NCBI RefSeq assembly: GCF_020379485.1
Contig: NC_063446.1
Location: 14,568,471-14,632,470 of the forward strand
DNA length: 64,000 nucleotides
Direction: 5' to 3'
Origin: Brassica napus
Taxonomy: Eukaryota > Streptophyta > Magnoliopsida > Brassicales > Brassicaceae
Part shown: positions 25,198-37,579 of the stretch, one piece after another
How positions within the stretch are numbered: the first letter of the stretch is position 1
How the letters are laid out: each line of letters starts with the position of its first letter
The notes under the pieces: model-generated
Databases searched by the model: none
The model's input: only the letters and a program-made list of their open reading frames with translations
Told to the model about the DNA's origin: nothing
Position numbers and translations under genes: made by a program

Positions 25198-28100
25198 TCC
25201 GCCCTGTCGATTCGATCCCTGACACGGCCAAGAAACCTGCGAACAAAGGTATATCAAATCTCTAGCTCTCCTAGACTGATTAACGATCTGCCTTGAGATT
25301 GATTATCCTGCGGTTGATACTGATTATCTGATGTTGGATTGTGATTTGTTTGAATTACTCTGAGTTCGTTCTTGTTGATGATAGCTAAATTGATCTCTTA
25401 AATACTGTGATATCACCAATGCAGGAATCTCTGTAACGCCAAGGTCGGAAACAAAGCACCCGTTGGATCCTCTATCTGCTGCAGAGATATCAGTTGCTGT
25501 GGCCACTGTTCGCGCCGCTGGTGCTAACCCTGAGGTGGGGGAAACACTCTCAAACCTCTTTCCTGAATCATTGATTTCAACTGGTTTTCTTTTGGCAGGT
25601 TAGGGATAGTATGCGTTTCATCGAGGTGGCGTCAGTGGAGCCAGAGAAACATGTTGTGGCGCTTGCAGATGCTTACTTCTTCCCTCCCTTCCAGCCATCT
25701 TTGCTTCCAAGAACTAAAGCTGGACCTGTGATCCCTATGAAGCTCCCTCCAAGGCGAGCGAGACTTGTTGTCTACAACAAGACTTCTAATGAGACAAGTG
25801 TGTGGATCGTGGAGTTGTCTTCGGTTCATGCTGTCACTCGGGGCGGGCATCACAGGGGGAGAGTGGTTTCCTCGCAAGTGATACCTGATGTCCAGCCACC
25901 CATGGTATGTCGTAAGAAAAGTTTAATCATTTAGATGCTGTTTTCGTTCTAGAGTTTCTCAGTTAGAGTATTGTGATTTTAGGATGCGGAAGAATATGCG
26001 GAATGTGAAGCGATTGTCAAAGACTTCCCTCCATTCATTGAGGCAATGAAGAGGAGAGGTATCGATGACATGGATCTTGTGATGGTTGATCCCTGGTATG
26101 TTTATAACATCTTTGTTAGCTGCTGAAAGTTGTAAATTAAGGTTTATTTTTTCCTGAACCTGCCTCTGAACTTATTGTGCAGGTGTGTGGGTTATCATAG
26201 TGAAGCTGACGCTCCTAGTCGTAGGCTTGCGAAGCCTCTTATATACTGTCGAACTGATAGTGACTGCCCAATGGAAAATGGCTATGCTCGTCCAGTTGAG
26301 GGAATTTATGTTCTTGTGGACATGCAAAACATGGTGGTGATCGAGTTTGAAGACCGTAAGTTTGTGCCACTTCCCCCACCTGACCCTTTGAGGAATTATA
26401 CACCAGGTGAGAGCAGAGGGGGTGTTGATAGAAGTGATGTTAAGCCTCTCGAGATTATTCAGCCTGAAGGTCCAAGTTTCCGCGTAAGGGGTTACTTTGT
26501 CGAGTGGCAGAAGGTAGTTTTCCAATAATATCCTAATTGATGAAAGCAGGTGTTTATGCGTAAGATTAGTTCTAAACTATGGCTTAACTTTTTAACTTAC
26601 AGTGGAACTTTCGTATTGGGTTCACTCCGAGGGAAGGTTTAGTCATACATTCGGTAGCATATGTTGATGGCAGTCGAGGTCGAAGACCCGTTGCACACAG
26701 ACTAAGTTTTGTGGAGATGGTTGTGCCTTATGGTGATCCGAATGAGCCACATTACAGGAAGAATGCTTTTGATGCAGGGGAGGATGGTCTTGGAAAAAAC
26801 GCACATTCGCTCAAGAAGGTTTGAAATCAATTAATCTGTTCTCATTATATCTAACCAGATCTCGGTTTGCGTTTAACAATTACGTTTTGTAGGGGTGTGA
26901 CTGTCTGGGATCTATCAAGTACTTTGACGCCCATTTCACAAATTTCACTGGAGGAGTTGAAACAATTGAGAACTGCGTATGCTTGCATGAAGAAGACCAT
27001 GGGATTTTGTGGAAACATCAGGACTGGAGAACAGGATTGGCTGAAGTGCGAAGATCTAGGAGGCTGACTGTCTCTTTCTTTTGTACTGTGGCTAACTACG
27101 AGTATGGATTTTACTGGCACTTCTACCAGGTTAGTGGGAAACGTGATTAGTCATCTTTGGATCTAATTTCTAAAGGGAAGACAAATATATGTCCCTGGAT
27201 GAGAATAAATCTTGAGTTTGGCAGCTCACAATTGTTTTAAGGCTTTAAGCCTTAACACTCTGCTTAGTTGGGGATATTGATTTACAGTGCTGAAGTGTCC
27301 ACCTGAGTTTCATTTGTTTGATGATATGTATGTTGTTTCATCTTTCTAGATATTTGGAGACTAATATCAATTTTTTGTCTTACTGCAGGATGGAAAAATC
27401 GAAGCTGAAGTAAAACTTACTGGTATCCTCAGTCTAGGAGCGCTGCAGCCAGGAGAAACTCGAAAGTACGGTACTACTATTGCTCCGGGGTTGTATGCAC
27501 CAGTCCATCAACATTTCTTTATCGCTCGCATGGATATGTCCGTTGACTGTAAACCTGGTGAAGCTTATAACCAGGTAAATGCCGTTCTTCTTGCTGAACA
27601 CATGCATATTTTGTAGAGAAGTCTGTAGTGCTTGAACAATTGTTAGATACATATGGTCTGGTAGGTGATTTTAGTGAGTAGAGTCAGCTGAATGTAATTT
27701 TTTCCTGTAGGTAGTTGAGGTAAATGTCAAAGTTGACGAGCCCGGTGAGAACAATATCCACAACAATGCTTTTTACGCAGAAGAGAAGTTACTTAGATCT
27801 GAGGCAGAGGCCACGCGTGACTGCGACCCTTTTAGTGCTCGCCATTGGATTGTAAGCAATCTGTACCTTACACGATCTGGCATCAATATACTCACTACTG
27901 TTAATATGTTTTGTCAGGTAAGGAACACAAGGACAGTAAACAGGACGGGTCAGTTAACGGGATACAAACTTGTTCCGGGGTCAAACTGTTTGCCACTAGC
28001 TCGACCCGAGGCCAAGTTTCTAAGAAGAGCTGCATTCTTGAAGCATAATCTGTGGGTTACCCGTTATGCACCTGACGAGAAGTTTCCAGGAGGAGAATTC

Positions 28101-28558
28101 CCAAACCAAAACCCACGTGCTGGTGAAGGTCTCGCTACATGGGTGAAACAGAATCGCTCCCTGGAAGAATCTGATGTCGTTCTCTGGTATGTGTCCTCCT
28201 CACATATAAAAACCACTTCTAGTTACCAAGATTTCAATGTGAGAATATTGGTTTTCACAGGTATGTGTTTGGGATCACACATGTTCCTAGACTTGAAGAT
28301 TGGCCGGTTATGCCCGTGGAACATATTGGTTTCACGCTAATGGTAAGTCAAATTCTTTCTTTCTGTACGCGAGTAACTTACAATCAAAATCTTAAGTAAA
28401 ATGTTTTTGGGTTTTGACAGCCACATGGATTTTTCAACTGCTCACCGGCCGTAGACGTTCCACCGAATCCTGCATGCGAATTGGATACTAAGGACAGTGA
28501 GGTCAAAGAGGTTGTAGCACCGAAGCCTCTTCAGAGTGGTTTACTTTCAAAGCTTTGA
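25104..28558 (+). CDS. CuAO3: Peroxisomal copper-containing primary amine oxidase
   Basis: Twelve exons join in frame: 25104-25248, 25425-25534, 25599-25904, 25983-26095, 26183-26513, 26603-26818, 26893-27129, 27389-27574, 27711-27851, 27918-28186, 28261-28342 and 28421-28558, giving 757 aa. Catalytic features are intact: base Asp392 in NAFDAGEDG, topaquinone precursor Tyr476 in TVANYEYG, copper ligands His526 and His528 (HQH) and His714 (PHGFFN). The enzyme oxidises primary amines such as putrescine to an aldehyde, ammonia and hydrogen peroxide. There is no signal peptide and the C-terminus is SKL, a canonical PTS1, so it should act in peroxisomes. Neighbours and length fit Arabidopsis At2g42490. 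Its upstream region is duplicated in inverted orientation. Confidence 0.95.
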
Positions 28559-30345
28559 AACATGACAGACTTAGACTTCTTATAAATTGGAGACATTATT
28601 GTTGCAATTTAGTTTCGAATTGGAATCTTTTCTTGTTTGGTTTGTTGGTTGGAGACTAAAAGAGTGTTCCATATTAAAGAGTTGATTATTTTATTATGAA
28701 CTAAGAGTTTTACCCGCACATGCGGGCATATTTATTTGATAAATATATTATTAGCTTAAAGATAAAAAAATTAAATAAAACATTAAATTTATAATATTTT
28801 ATGAATCTTTCAATTTCTTAATTTTTATTGATTTAAAAATATTATGTTTGGATAACAACACTATTGTTGTAAATATGTTGTTATCTTAAACAAATTTTTA
28901 TTATATTAATTTATAAACAATGATATAATTAAATAAACAAATATATAATTGTTAATATAAAGTGATGTTATTAAACCAAATTCTAGGAATTAGCATAACC
29001 TACAAAATTTCAAAATAAATCAAAAGCACAAGAATGTTAAACCAAACTCAGCTTTACATATTATATTAGTCAAAGTAAATAAGTATATTGATATATGTAT
29101 AATTATATTGTGAAATACTTCCTATAATAATTGAATAAACACTCAAACAGACCAACTATGTTGACAAACAAAACATTAATATATAATGTATATTGAGGAA
29201 ATTTTAATTTAAACAAAGTTATAATTCTTTAAAACTCTTGAAAATTTAAAAGTAAATAAAGTAAAATTTAAATTTTCATAAATATAAGGTACTTGTTGAA
29301 AAAAAAATATTTTGAAAATATTATTGTTTGAAAGTTATTCTTACAACTGGATGATAACAATAAATATTTAGTAAAAATAAAAACAAAGAAATATTAAATT
29401 TTCAACTTAAATAACAAATACAAGTTATTCTTACAACTAAATGATAAGAATAAAAATGAAAATATCACGAAAATCACGTTAACAAACAAATATAAATCAA
29501 ATTTATTGTTATTGTTTATATACTTCTTTTTAGTATTTTAATACTAAAATAAATTTAATAATTTTTAAGAATATGCCATGACATATTATGTTTACAAATA
29601 AATATAAATCAATTTTTGTTATTTTGTATAAAACTATTTATAATATTTTAGTATAATGATAAATCTAATTATTATATGTGTATATATAATACTAATTATA
29701 AAAATAAATAAATAAAAAAATAAAGATGTAGATAAACACAAAATAAATACATGGAAATTATCTTCTTCTTTTTTCAAAAACGTTTTCTATTTATTTTTGA
29801 GATATTTTTATAATATTAGTTTGTAATCGGTTAAATAATGAATTATATAATTTTTTTGAGATATTTTTATAATATTAGTTTGTAATCGGTTAAATAATGA
29901 ATTATATAATTTATACATTAGATATTAAAACTATAATTAGTCAAATTAAAATTAAAATTGTTTAATGACTAAGCCTAAAATCACGGAGAACATGACAAAT
30001 AAGCAAATTCACTTCTCAATATTTTTATAATATTAGTTTGTAATCGGTTAAATAATGAATTATATAATTTTTTTGAGATATTTTTATAATATTAATTTGT
30101 AATCGGTTAAATAATGAATTATATAATTTATACATTAGATATTAAAACTATAATTAGTCAAATTAAAATTAAAATTGTTTAATGACTAAGCCTAAAATCA
30201 CGGAGAACATGACAAATAAGCAAATTCAATGAACCAGCTATATTATGGATTTTTGGGTCTCTTCTTTTTGTTTTCGTATGTATATCCACTTAAAGATACA
30301 TTCTTAACTTTGGATCTAGTTAGCATTTCTGTGTATCACTGGCAG
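28559..30345. mobile_element. AT-rich block, probably a minus-strand Helitron-like element
   Basis: After the amine oxidase 3' UTR, 28701-28728 reads CTAAGAGTTTTACCCGCACA then TGCGGG. On the minus strand this is a CCCGCATGTGCGGG hairpin followed by a short spacer and CTTAG, close to a Helitron 3' end but not the canonical CTAG. About 1.5 kb of AT-rich DNA follows without genes. A block of about 213 bp (29801-30014) is repeated in tandem at 30016-30228. The last 108 bp (30238-30345) look like the intron end before the orphan MATH exon. The right boundary of the element is unclear. Confidence 0.5.
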
Positions 30346-30738
30346 GTTGTTTCAGTGAGCAACATGTTTGTGAAGCACCCAGACGTTGCGGTAGATATTA
30401 GATCAGATATCAGAGAGGTGAAGACAGCATACATGAATATTCTTCTCGGTCTAGTCCAGACACTAGACAAGCCTCCTCAGAGCTTGTCGGAGACTGAGCT
30501 AAGCAACGCTGACAGCGAGTTGAGCGAGCTAACTGATGCTGGCTTTAAGCTGGATTGGTTGAAGTCAAAGCTTGAGGAAGTTTCCTTGAAGAGGAAGGAA
30601 CCATCTTCTCATCTCAAAGTTGAACTGGATAAGGAGAAGATCGAATCTACTGCTGCTCCTGCTCCAAGAGTTTCTCCGTTTGAGTGCATAGTCGTTTTGA
30701 TAAAGAAATTCTTTTTGGCTTGCTTCGCAGGACACTAA
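30346..30738 (+). pseudogene. Orphan last exon of a MATH/coiled-coil gene
   Basis: After a good acceptor (TCACTGGCAG), the exon reads VVSVSNMFVKHPDVAVDIRS, a coiled-coil-like region (SLSETELS, LDWLKSKLEE), and stops at 30736-30738. It aligns with the last exon of the intact MATH gene downstream (33259-33675), including KHPxxAxD, KTAYMN/KAAYMN and AGFKLDWLK. None of the upstream MATH-domain exons is present; the Helitron-like AT-rich block lies where they should be. The C-terminus also differs (FFLACFAGH). An open frame from ATG 30229 simply reads through intron sequence. I read it as a truncated tandem paralogue. Confidence 0.75.
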
Positions 30739-31441
30739 TGTGTTTTCTAGTAAAAAGTTTGGTGAGTGTCTAAATTTATTGTTTTAGTTTTTGTCATCCT
30801 TTGTCTCTCAAACAAGTTTGATTGATAGTTTTCTTTTATTATTCTTCGCCGTGTTCTCATCACTATGTACTCCTTGTTTGATCAGTCAACAACCAAATGA
30901 GGTGCTTACGCTTGGGTAATATGATGGTGACACATAAACATATTAAGTTTTTTTTTTGACCAAAAAACATAAACATATTAAGTCTCTTTAGTTATTTCGA
31001 AATTAACTACTACGTAGAAATTGATGAATATATTTGCTTGAGAGTTATGAGAACTTTATCTTTTAAAATTGATGAATATATTTGATCAATTCACAGAGAG
31101 CTTTGTTTTATTGGTTCTATATTCAGATTTGGTGATTTCATGTAAAAAAAAAGATCTTACAAAATCCCATCTTATAATTGAACTTTTTCAAATTGAAAAT
31201 TTAATACAGTTGATTGTTTTGTATTTAGTTACAAGATTATTTTTGTTTAAAATCTTGTAACTAAATTATAAGGAAATCTATCCAGTATTATATTATGTGA
31301 AATTTGTAGATTTGGGCTTATAAATACTAGGTGTTAAATCTCTCCTAATTAGGGTTTCGCTTACTACAACTTTCTTTCAAAAACTATTCTAACTTTCTTT
31401 CAAAAACTATTCTACCGCTTGATGAAGCCTCATCATAAGAT
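30739..31441. other. Intergenic region with a 16-bp-arm hairpin
   Basis: No gene is seen. At 31223-31266 ATTTAGTTACAAGATT is followed after 12 bases by its perfect inverted copy. The last 100 bp should contain the promoter of the next MATH gene, with a short tandem repeat of CTTTCTTTCAAAAACTATTC (about 31370-31412). Confidence 0.5.
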
Positions 31442-33675
31442 ATGGGGAATCAAATGCAGAAGAGTATCTCAGGTAAGTCGTTGTGTCTCATGATTTCTTT
31501 TGAGTTCAGTTTTGTTTGGTTGTTTTATCCCTCACGACTCATAGAAACATAGGCTAATTAAGAAATCGTTTAAGAACAGATAAGGGTTATCAGTTGCAAA
31601 CTTGTTACACGTTCGAGATAGATAATTTCTCCCTGAATAAATATTCGATAAAGTCTCCAAGGTTCTTATGTGGAGGGTGTGAATGGTAAGCGAGAAGAAT
31701 CAATGTTTATATGAAACTAGCGAGAATGAGTACTTGTAATCTTATTAGATCATGTAGCCACTACTCTTTGTTTTGAATCTATTTAGGTATCTTCTAGTTC
31801 ATCCCAAGGAAACCAGATTTGATGATCACTTGAGTGTGTACCTATGCGTTTATAATCCTAAGTCATTGCGAACTGGATGGCAAAGGAAAGCTAACTTTCG
31901 ATTCACTCTCTTGAACTCGAACCAATCCGGAAATGTCCTCAACAGCGCAACTGGTAATAGTGATCATATCTTCTATGTTATTTATATTCCATCCTCTTAT
32001 AACATATGATGTTTAAAAAAAAAATTTATTTTTTTAAAGGTAAAATGCTTTGGCATTTCTATATTAAATTTATTGAAAATTAATTAACCAATTATATTTT
32101 GCAGTTTTTATTATCTTTTTTTAGGAAAAAACAAATTGTTTAATTATTGTGTTTTATGCATAACATCTTATTTTATGAAACAAAGAGAGTGTTTTTATTT
32201 TGGTTTGAACAATTGATAATTACTGCAAAAAAAAATAAATTTTTAGGGGGCAATGTTTGACCTTTCAGCTGATACCAAACATTTATTGAAACTTCTCGAG
32301 TAAACACTAGAGTATATGAAAGATAAAAAAAAAAAAGTGGATCATGAAGAAATAACGGCTATTGTCCAGAATATCTTCCATATTTTGAGTATATAGGAAC
32401 AGAAATTATGCATCATATACGGTACCTGCTTGAGAAGAAGAGTTGATATTTTAATTTTTTTTTTGTCTTGCAGAAAGGTCATGCTTATTCTGCGCTCAGT
32501 TCTCATCCTGGGGTCATAAGACATTGCCACTTAGCAAGCTTAAAGAAGAAGAGTTTTTGGAAAATAGCAAACTGTTCATTAAAGTCGACGTAAAAGTAGT
32601 TGACATTGTTCATGAAGCAGAGATAACTGGAAAGGAGACGTTATTTCTCAAGGGTTTTGACGTTCTTTATAGTCAGGTATGTTAACAAGCTTCTTTTTGG
32701 ATAACTGGATGTTGTGGTTAAATTAATAATATTTGACTTATGTTATCATGAGATTTCAACTCAAAACCAATTGCCTATTATTGAATTTGACATAATTTGA
32801 TATAGTAGTCAATTATTTATTTAATTATCGATATGAGATGTTCTGTAACATCCCGAGTTGTGATATGTGAAAAGGCGTTATAAGTGGTATCAGAGCCAGG
32901 TTAGCCATCTCAGTTCTGACCTGAGAGGCGTCTTGAGACTTGTCGTGGAGCGCAACGAGGACGTTGCGTTCTTTGAGAGATGGTGAATTGTAACATCCGA
33001 GTTGTGATATGTGAAAAGGCGTTATAATTCAATTGGTGACAGCTTGTCCAGTGGGAATGCTGTTAAAGGGTGAAGTCCTGGGTCGAGGCTCACCAACAAC
33101 CTAATTATGGAGTTAGAGAGAACTCATAATGTAGGGGTTGGGGTCGGTGCGCTGCAGTGCTGTGAGCCTGAGGCCCACGGGGTAGGTAGTTCCCACAGGG
33201 TGGGTTGTCACATGTTCATTCATTAACTACTAACATCACATACCTTTTTCGGTGGCAGTTTGATTCAGTGCACAAAATTTTCGAGAAACACCCAAACATT
33301 GCTATTGATTTCAAACCAAAGGACAAAGGTGTGAAAGCAGCATACATGAATCTTCTTCTCAGCCTCATCGAGACACTGCGCAAGCCTCTTCGTAGCTTTT
33401 CTGAGACTGAGCTAAGCGACGCTGCTAGCCAGTTGAATGAGCTAACAGAAGCTGGATTCAAACTGGATTGGTTAAAGACAAGGTTTGAGGAGATTTACTT
33501 GGAGAGAAAGAATGCAGATGCTGATAAATCAAGGGCCCAAGAAGTGGAGGAACGCATCAAGAACCTGGAGCTGACTTTGTCAGATCTCAAAGTTGAACTA
33601 GAAAAGGAGAAGGCTAAATCTGCTGCTGATGCTACGTTTTTGTCTTTTGACGAAATTGTTTTAGGTCAAAAATAA
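31442..33675 (+). CDS. MATH-domain and coiled-coil protein
   Basis: Five exons join in frame: 31442-31472, 31580-31685, 31787-31953, 32474-32676 and 33259-33675, giving 307 aa. Exons 2-4 form a MATH (TRAF-like) domain: YTFEIDNFS, SPRFLCGGCEW, LSVYLCVYN, WGHKTLPLSKL, LFIKVDVKVVD. Exon 5 encodes the family's C-terminal part, with a predicted coiled coil (EVEERIKNLELTLSDLKVEL). The exon-1 start MGNQMQKSIS is typical of this Brassicaceae family. MATH domains bind short peptide motifs; the partners of this family are unknown to me. Local order suggests the Arabidopsis At2g42460-At2g42480 cluster. The fourth intron carries an LTR-type insertion (32844-33212) that leaves the splice sites untouched. 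Confidence 0.85.
32844..33212 (+). mobile_element. Miniature LTR retrotransposon remnant (TRIM-like) in MATH intron 4
   Basis: A 5-bp target duplication TGTTC flanks the element (32839-32843 and 33213-33217). The 3' LTR (32989-33212) runs from TGTAACATCC to GGGTTGTCACA. The 5' LTR is cut to its first 40 bp (32844-32883) and differs from the 3' copy by one C. Directly after it, TGGTATCAGAGC (32885-32896) is the complement of the initiator-Met tRNA 3' end, the usual primer-binding site. No coding capacity remains. Confidence 0.85.
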
Positions 33676-34582
33676 AAGTTTGGAGGTTCATGTAATGTAT
33701 CTGGGATTAGCTTGTTTTTTCATCACTTTTCAACACATGTTTGAGTTCAAGTGTTTGGTCGACGAAACAGAAAACCTTGAGGAAAATTCTTGGCAGCAAA
33801 GGTGTTTTATTTTACAAGCACCGAAGGGTTAAAATAACAAAAGATGCAAGGCCATGATTATCGCAGTATACTAAATGGGGTTTTAAAGGTATGGGTCTCG
33901 CGTGTTTTTTTTAAAATCGGTTGTAGAAGTCACGAGATAAGGGTCGACTTTGGATAGTTTGTTTGCAAGTCCCACCGACACGTGGTGGCCCGTAATTAGT
34001 TCTTTTTTATTTTTTTATTTTTATTTTTAAATCAAACAAAAGAAAATTTTTTTTAAGAAACCCAAAACAAGTTGCACCGATAATAATGTTCTAAGACTCT
34101 AAGAGCATCATTATCCATGGTTTCTAATAAGTGAAAGAAACATTTCTTATATCCGAGTACCCCGTATTTCACTTATATTTACCCGATTACTGTGGGCCAA
34201 GAAAAGGTCCAATTAAGCCCATAACTCTTTGGAAGCCTGACTGAAAATGATCGTTGATGTGTGTGGGTTTTGGTGGTTCGTTTATGATTGTTTGTACTTT
34301 GTATCAATCACCCTTTCTGCACTGTATCATACAAAAGTTAATTTATCTAGTTGTAGGTAGAGGGTTCTCAAGTCTGTTAAGAAAGTAATGAAGACAGAGA
34401 GTTTATTTATGAAAGTTGATTGCAAACTGGTTATCGAATATCCCACCTCAGATAAGCGGGAAATATATCAAAAACCTTGTAAGATCTTGTGCCTGGTTAC
34501 CTTATTAGAAAAAATAATGCTGATTTTCAGACTTTATCTCGTGTCTAAGTAAAATTATTAATATAAAAAAATATTCTTGTAC
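33676..34582. other. Intergenic DNA between the MATH gene and the tandem duplication
   Basis: MATH 3' flank and unrecognised AT-rich DNA. Phrases such as AGAGCATCATTATCCATGG (about 34102) look like common Brassicaceae repeats. No gene is seen. Confidence 0.4.
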
Positions 34583-34641
34583 TAACATTGAAATTTAAAA
34601 GACCCGTAAAAGTATAATACCTCACTTTTTCTAATAAATAA

Positions 34642-34672
34642 CTAGATTTTGATCCGCAAATCTATGCGGTTA
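34642..34672 (-). mobile_element. Helitron 3' terminus, minus strand
   Basis: On the minus strand the sequence ends CCGCATAGATTTGCGG (hairpin), a short spacer, then CTAG followed by T. This is a Helitron 3' end. The body would extend rightward through the AT-rich block; I could not fix the other end. The duplicate copy near 53919 keeps CTAG but its hairpin is degraded. Confidence 0.65.
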
Positions 34673-35009
34673 ATTTTATCTTATAAATATATAATTTTTA
34701 TATTATATTTTGTGTATAATCATTTTTGATAATATAATATTTTGATTTTTAAAATAACAAATAGATAATATATAATTGTAGATATAAAATTTAACATATG
34801 TTAACAATTTTATTTTTTTATATAAAAATATTACATATATTACTCACGAATTTTAATTCTTATAAATAGTAAATAATATTTTAATTTCTTTAAACGATGA
34901 ATGATATTTTATTAATTTATTTAAATAAAATTATTATTTTTAATTATGTTAACTTACCAATTTAATATAATTTTTATATTTAATTCTTGTTATTTCTATT
35001 TTAATGTAA

Positions 35010-35900
35010 TATAGACCATAATTATGAAATTTATTAAAAAATAGCATATAATTTTATTTTATTTTTATATAAAAATTTATTTAAAATTAATTTATACTAA
35101 TATTATATTATTAATTATGAAATTAATTAATACATTAACTAAAATATTTAAAAACTTTAGTAAAATTTTGTTAGATCTTTTTCAACAGATTTTATGATGA
35201 CTAAAAGTGAAATTTAAATTCACGGTTAAAACTGATTTATTATTAATGTTTTTATAATTATTTAGATTTCTTAGAAATTTTATATGTCTAATGTAAATAA
35301 TCAAATAGATGTAATTGATTACATAGACCTAGTATGATTATTTTATACTCTCTCCATTTCATAATAGATGAAGTTTTGGTTGTTTGCACACATATTAAAA
35401 AATTATCTTTTCTAAACAAAAAAATCATTGATATATAATTTAAACTAATTTATTTAATTAAAAAATACAATTGGTTGCATAATTTTTGATAGAGTTAAAG
35501 TTACCTAGATATGTGAAAATATCACATATATTAAAACGGAGAGAATAGTAGATAAAAATTATATTTCTCTTTTAATAGAGAAGATATAGACCATAATTAT
35601 GAAATTTATAAAAACAAATAGCATATAATTTTATTTAATTTTCTTTAGTTCTGAATAAAAATTTATTTAAATTAATTTATAGTAATATTATAATATTAAT
35701 TATGAAATTAATTAATACATTAACTAAAGAATATTTAAATTTTTTGTACAATTTGGTTCGATTTTTTTAACAGCTTTTATGATAACTAAAAGTAAAATTA
35801 AATTTATAGTTAAAATTGATTTATTATTAATGTTCTTATAATTATTTTAGATTCTCTTAGAAATTTTATATGTTTAGTAAATTAATGCAAATAATCAATA
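35010..35900 (+). repeat. Internal direct repeat of about 320 bp around a Stowaway-like MITE
   Basis: About 35010-35330 is repeated at about 35585-35900, beginning near TAGACCATAATTATGAAATT and ending near AAATAATCAA. Between them lies a TA-flanked MITE (35348-35545) whose ends CTCTCTCCATTTCA and ACGGAGAGAA are inverted copies. The same arrangement is present in unit 2 (MITE at 54632-54881), so it predates the segmental duplication. Confidence 0.75.
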
Positions 35901-35929
35901 GATGTAGAACAAATTTATTCGATATTCAC

Positions 35930-36060
35930 ACGGCCTGGGAAAAAAACTGTGAGGTCAGTCCCGCGAGCAAATTAGTTAAACAAGCCGCACGTGTGTTATT
36001 TCAACGGTCAAACAATTTGATTGTACTTAAGACACGGAACCACGTGCGTTAAGTCATGCC
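35930..36060. other. Well-conserved non-coding block with two CACGTG cores
   Basis: GC-richer than its surroundings and nearly identical to 55266-55400 in unit 2. It has CACGTG (G-box core) at 35988-35993 and 36041-36046, matched at 55324-55329 and 55384-55389. Whether it regulates anything is unknown. Confidence 0.4.
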
Positions 36061-36197
36061 GCTTCAACTTTCAATCTATTTGACAAGCTGACAATAGTTC
36101 GCGTTCATTCTCTGTCAGTTTACACAATATAAAATAAACGCACTATCATGATGAATTGACCCTGAATATAATTGTTTCTATAAATAATACTAATATA

Positions 36198-36751
36198 TAG
36201 GCCTCACATTTTTATCCGAGATCCGGATTCGATCCGAGATTCGATCCGAAAATCCGGATATCAGGAGGGGCCGAATCCGGATCCGGATAGTAAAATGTTG
36301 GATCCGTCAAAGCCGGATCCGGATCCGGATATCTTAATTTTTAAGTCCGGATATCCGGATCCGTAAGTTTTATTAATAAATATTTCAAAAACAGTAATAT
36401 CTATATATAAAAATTAATTTTATTTAATATATTTTCATTTTTATAATAATATATATAAATTTTATGTAAATTTTGTAATATTGTACATAGAAATAATTAA
36501 AGACGTTATATATATATTTTAAATTATTGTTAATATTTTATATATATATATATTAATATTATTTTTTACTTATTTTATGGATCCAAATTCGGATCCGGAT
36601 ATCCGCCGGATATTACAATTTTTAGGAGGATATCCGACACCCGGATATCCGAGAACCCCGGATCCGGATAAGGATAGTAAAATTATGGATCCGCCAGATA
36701 AAGATCCAAATACCTTAAAATTGCCCGGATATCCGATCCGTCCCAGGCCTA
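36198..36751. mobile_element. hAT-like MITE present only in unit 1
   Basis: The 554-bp element begins TAGGCCT and ends AGGCCTA. It is flanked by an 8-bp duplication CTAATATA (36190-36197 and 36752-36759), the hAT size. Its outer parts are built from repeats of GGATCCGGATATCC-like words around an AT-rich middle. Unit 2 has the uninterrupted target AATACTAATATAGATG at about 55497-55512. The ORF at 36577 is repeat-derived. Confidence 0.88.
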
Positions 36752-37579
36752 CTAATATAGATGATCCCTGATAATCAGAATAACTTTTCTACATCAAATT
36801 AATCCTCGATCATCATTTCTTTTCATTTATAGGTTTTGTTTTTAATGTATTTCAGAGTTTTATCTATGCTTCGTTTAAATATGATTAATAATCATATATA
36901 CGTTTCTTGATGAATGTCTAAGTGGTGAAATTATGCTTTGTACATGCTCTTTTCATCGGTTCTATATAATACTAGGAAGGGTTAATAACTTTGGTCTTTG
37001 GTAATGGGCTCGAAGAGTTCGGATATCATTTAATAATCATACACATCCATAAACGGCTTAACTAAGAATAGGCATTCGCCGAATCATTGTTCACAAAGTC
37101 GCAACCATAATGAATTTTGATCCGAAATTTGGTTTGGAAATGTGTTTAATTATAAACCATTTCCATGTTTACCACCTAATCCATATCATACTTTTAAAAT
37201 ATCTTGAGATGGACGAGAATGCATTTTAATAACCAGAGGAATGATGTATATTAATTGTTCTTAACTTATGCAAAAGTAATCTATTTTTTCCTAAGCTGTT
37301 AATCTTCAATGTAATAAGATGTTACACTGTTTTCTCAAAAAAAAAAAGATAAGATGTTACACTGTCCACATTTTCTAATCGTCACTATACATGTCGAAGC
37401 AACCAATATTTTGATATGATAAATGATAAAAGTAATTAACTAATGAAGTGACACATTTTGCTAAGTATACGGTTAGCATGCCAAATGTTACACAAAATAA
37501 ATACTCATAATACGCGTAACCCGTTGTTTTTTTTTTTTGATAAACGCGTAACCCGTTGTTACTTGTTAGTAACTGTCAA

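Noticed and set aside
36577..36771. ORF MDPNSDPDIRRILQ in unit 1
   Set aside because: It is the translation of the GGATCCGGATAT-type repeats of a hAT-like MITE that is absent from unit 2.
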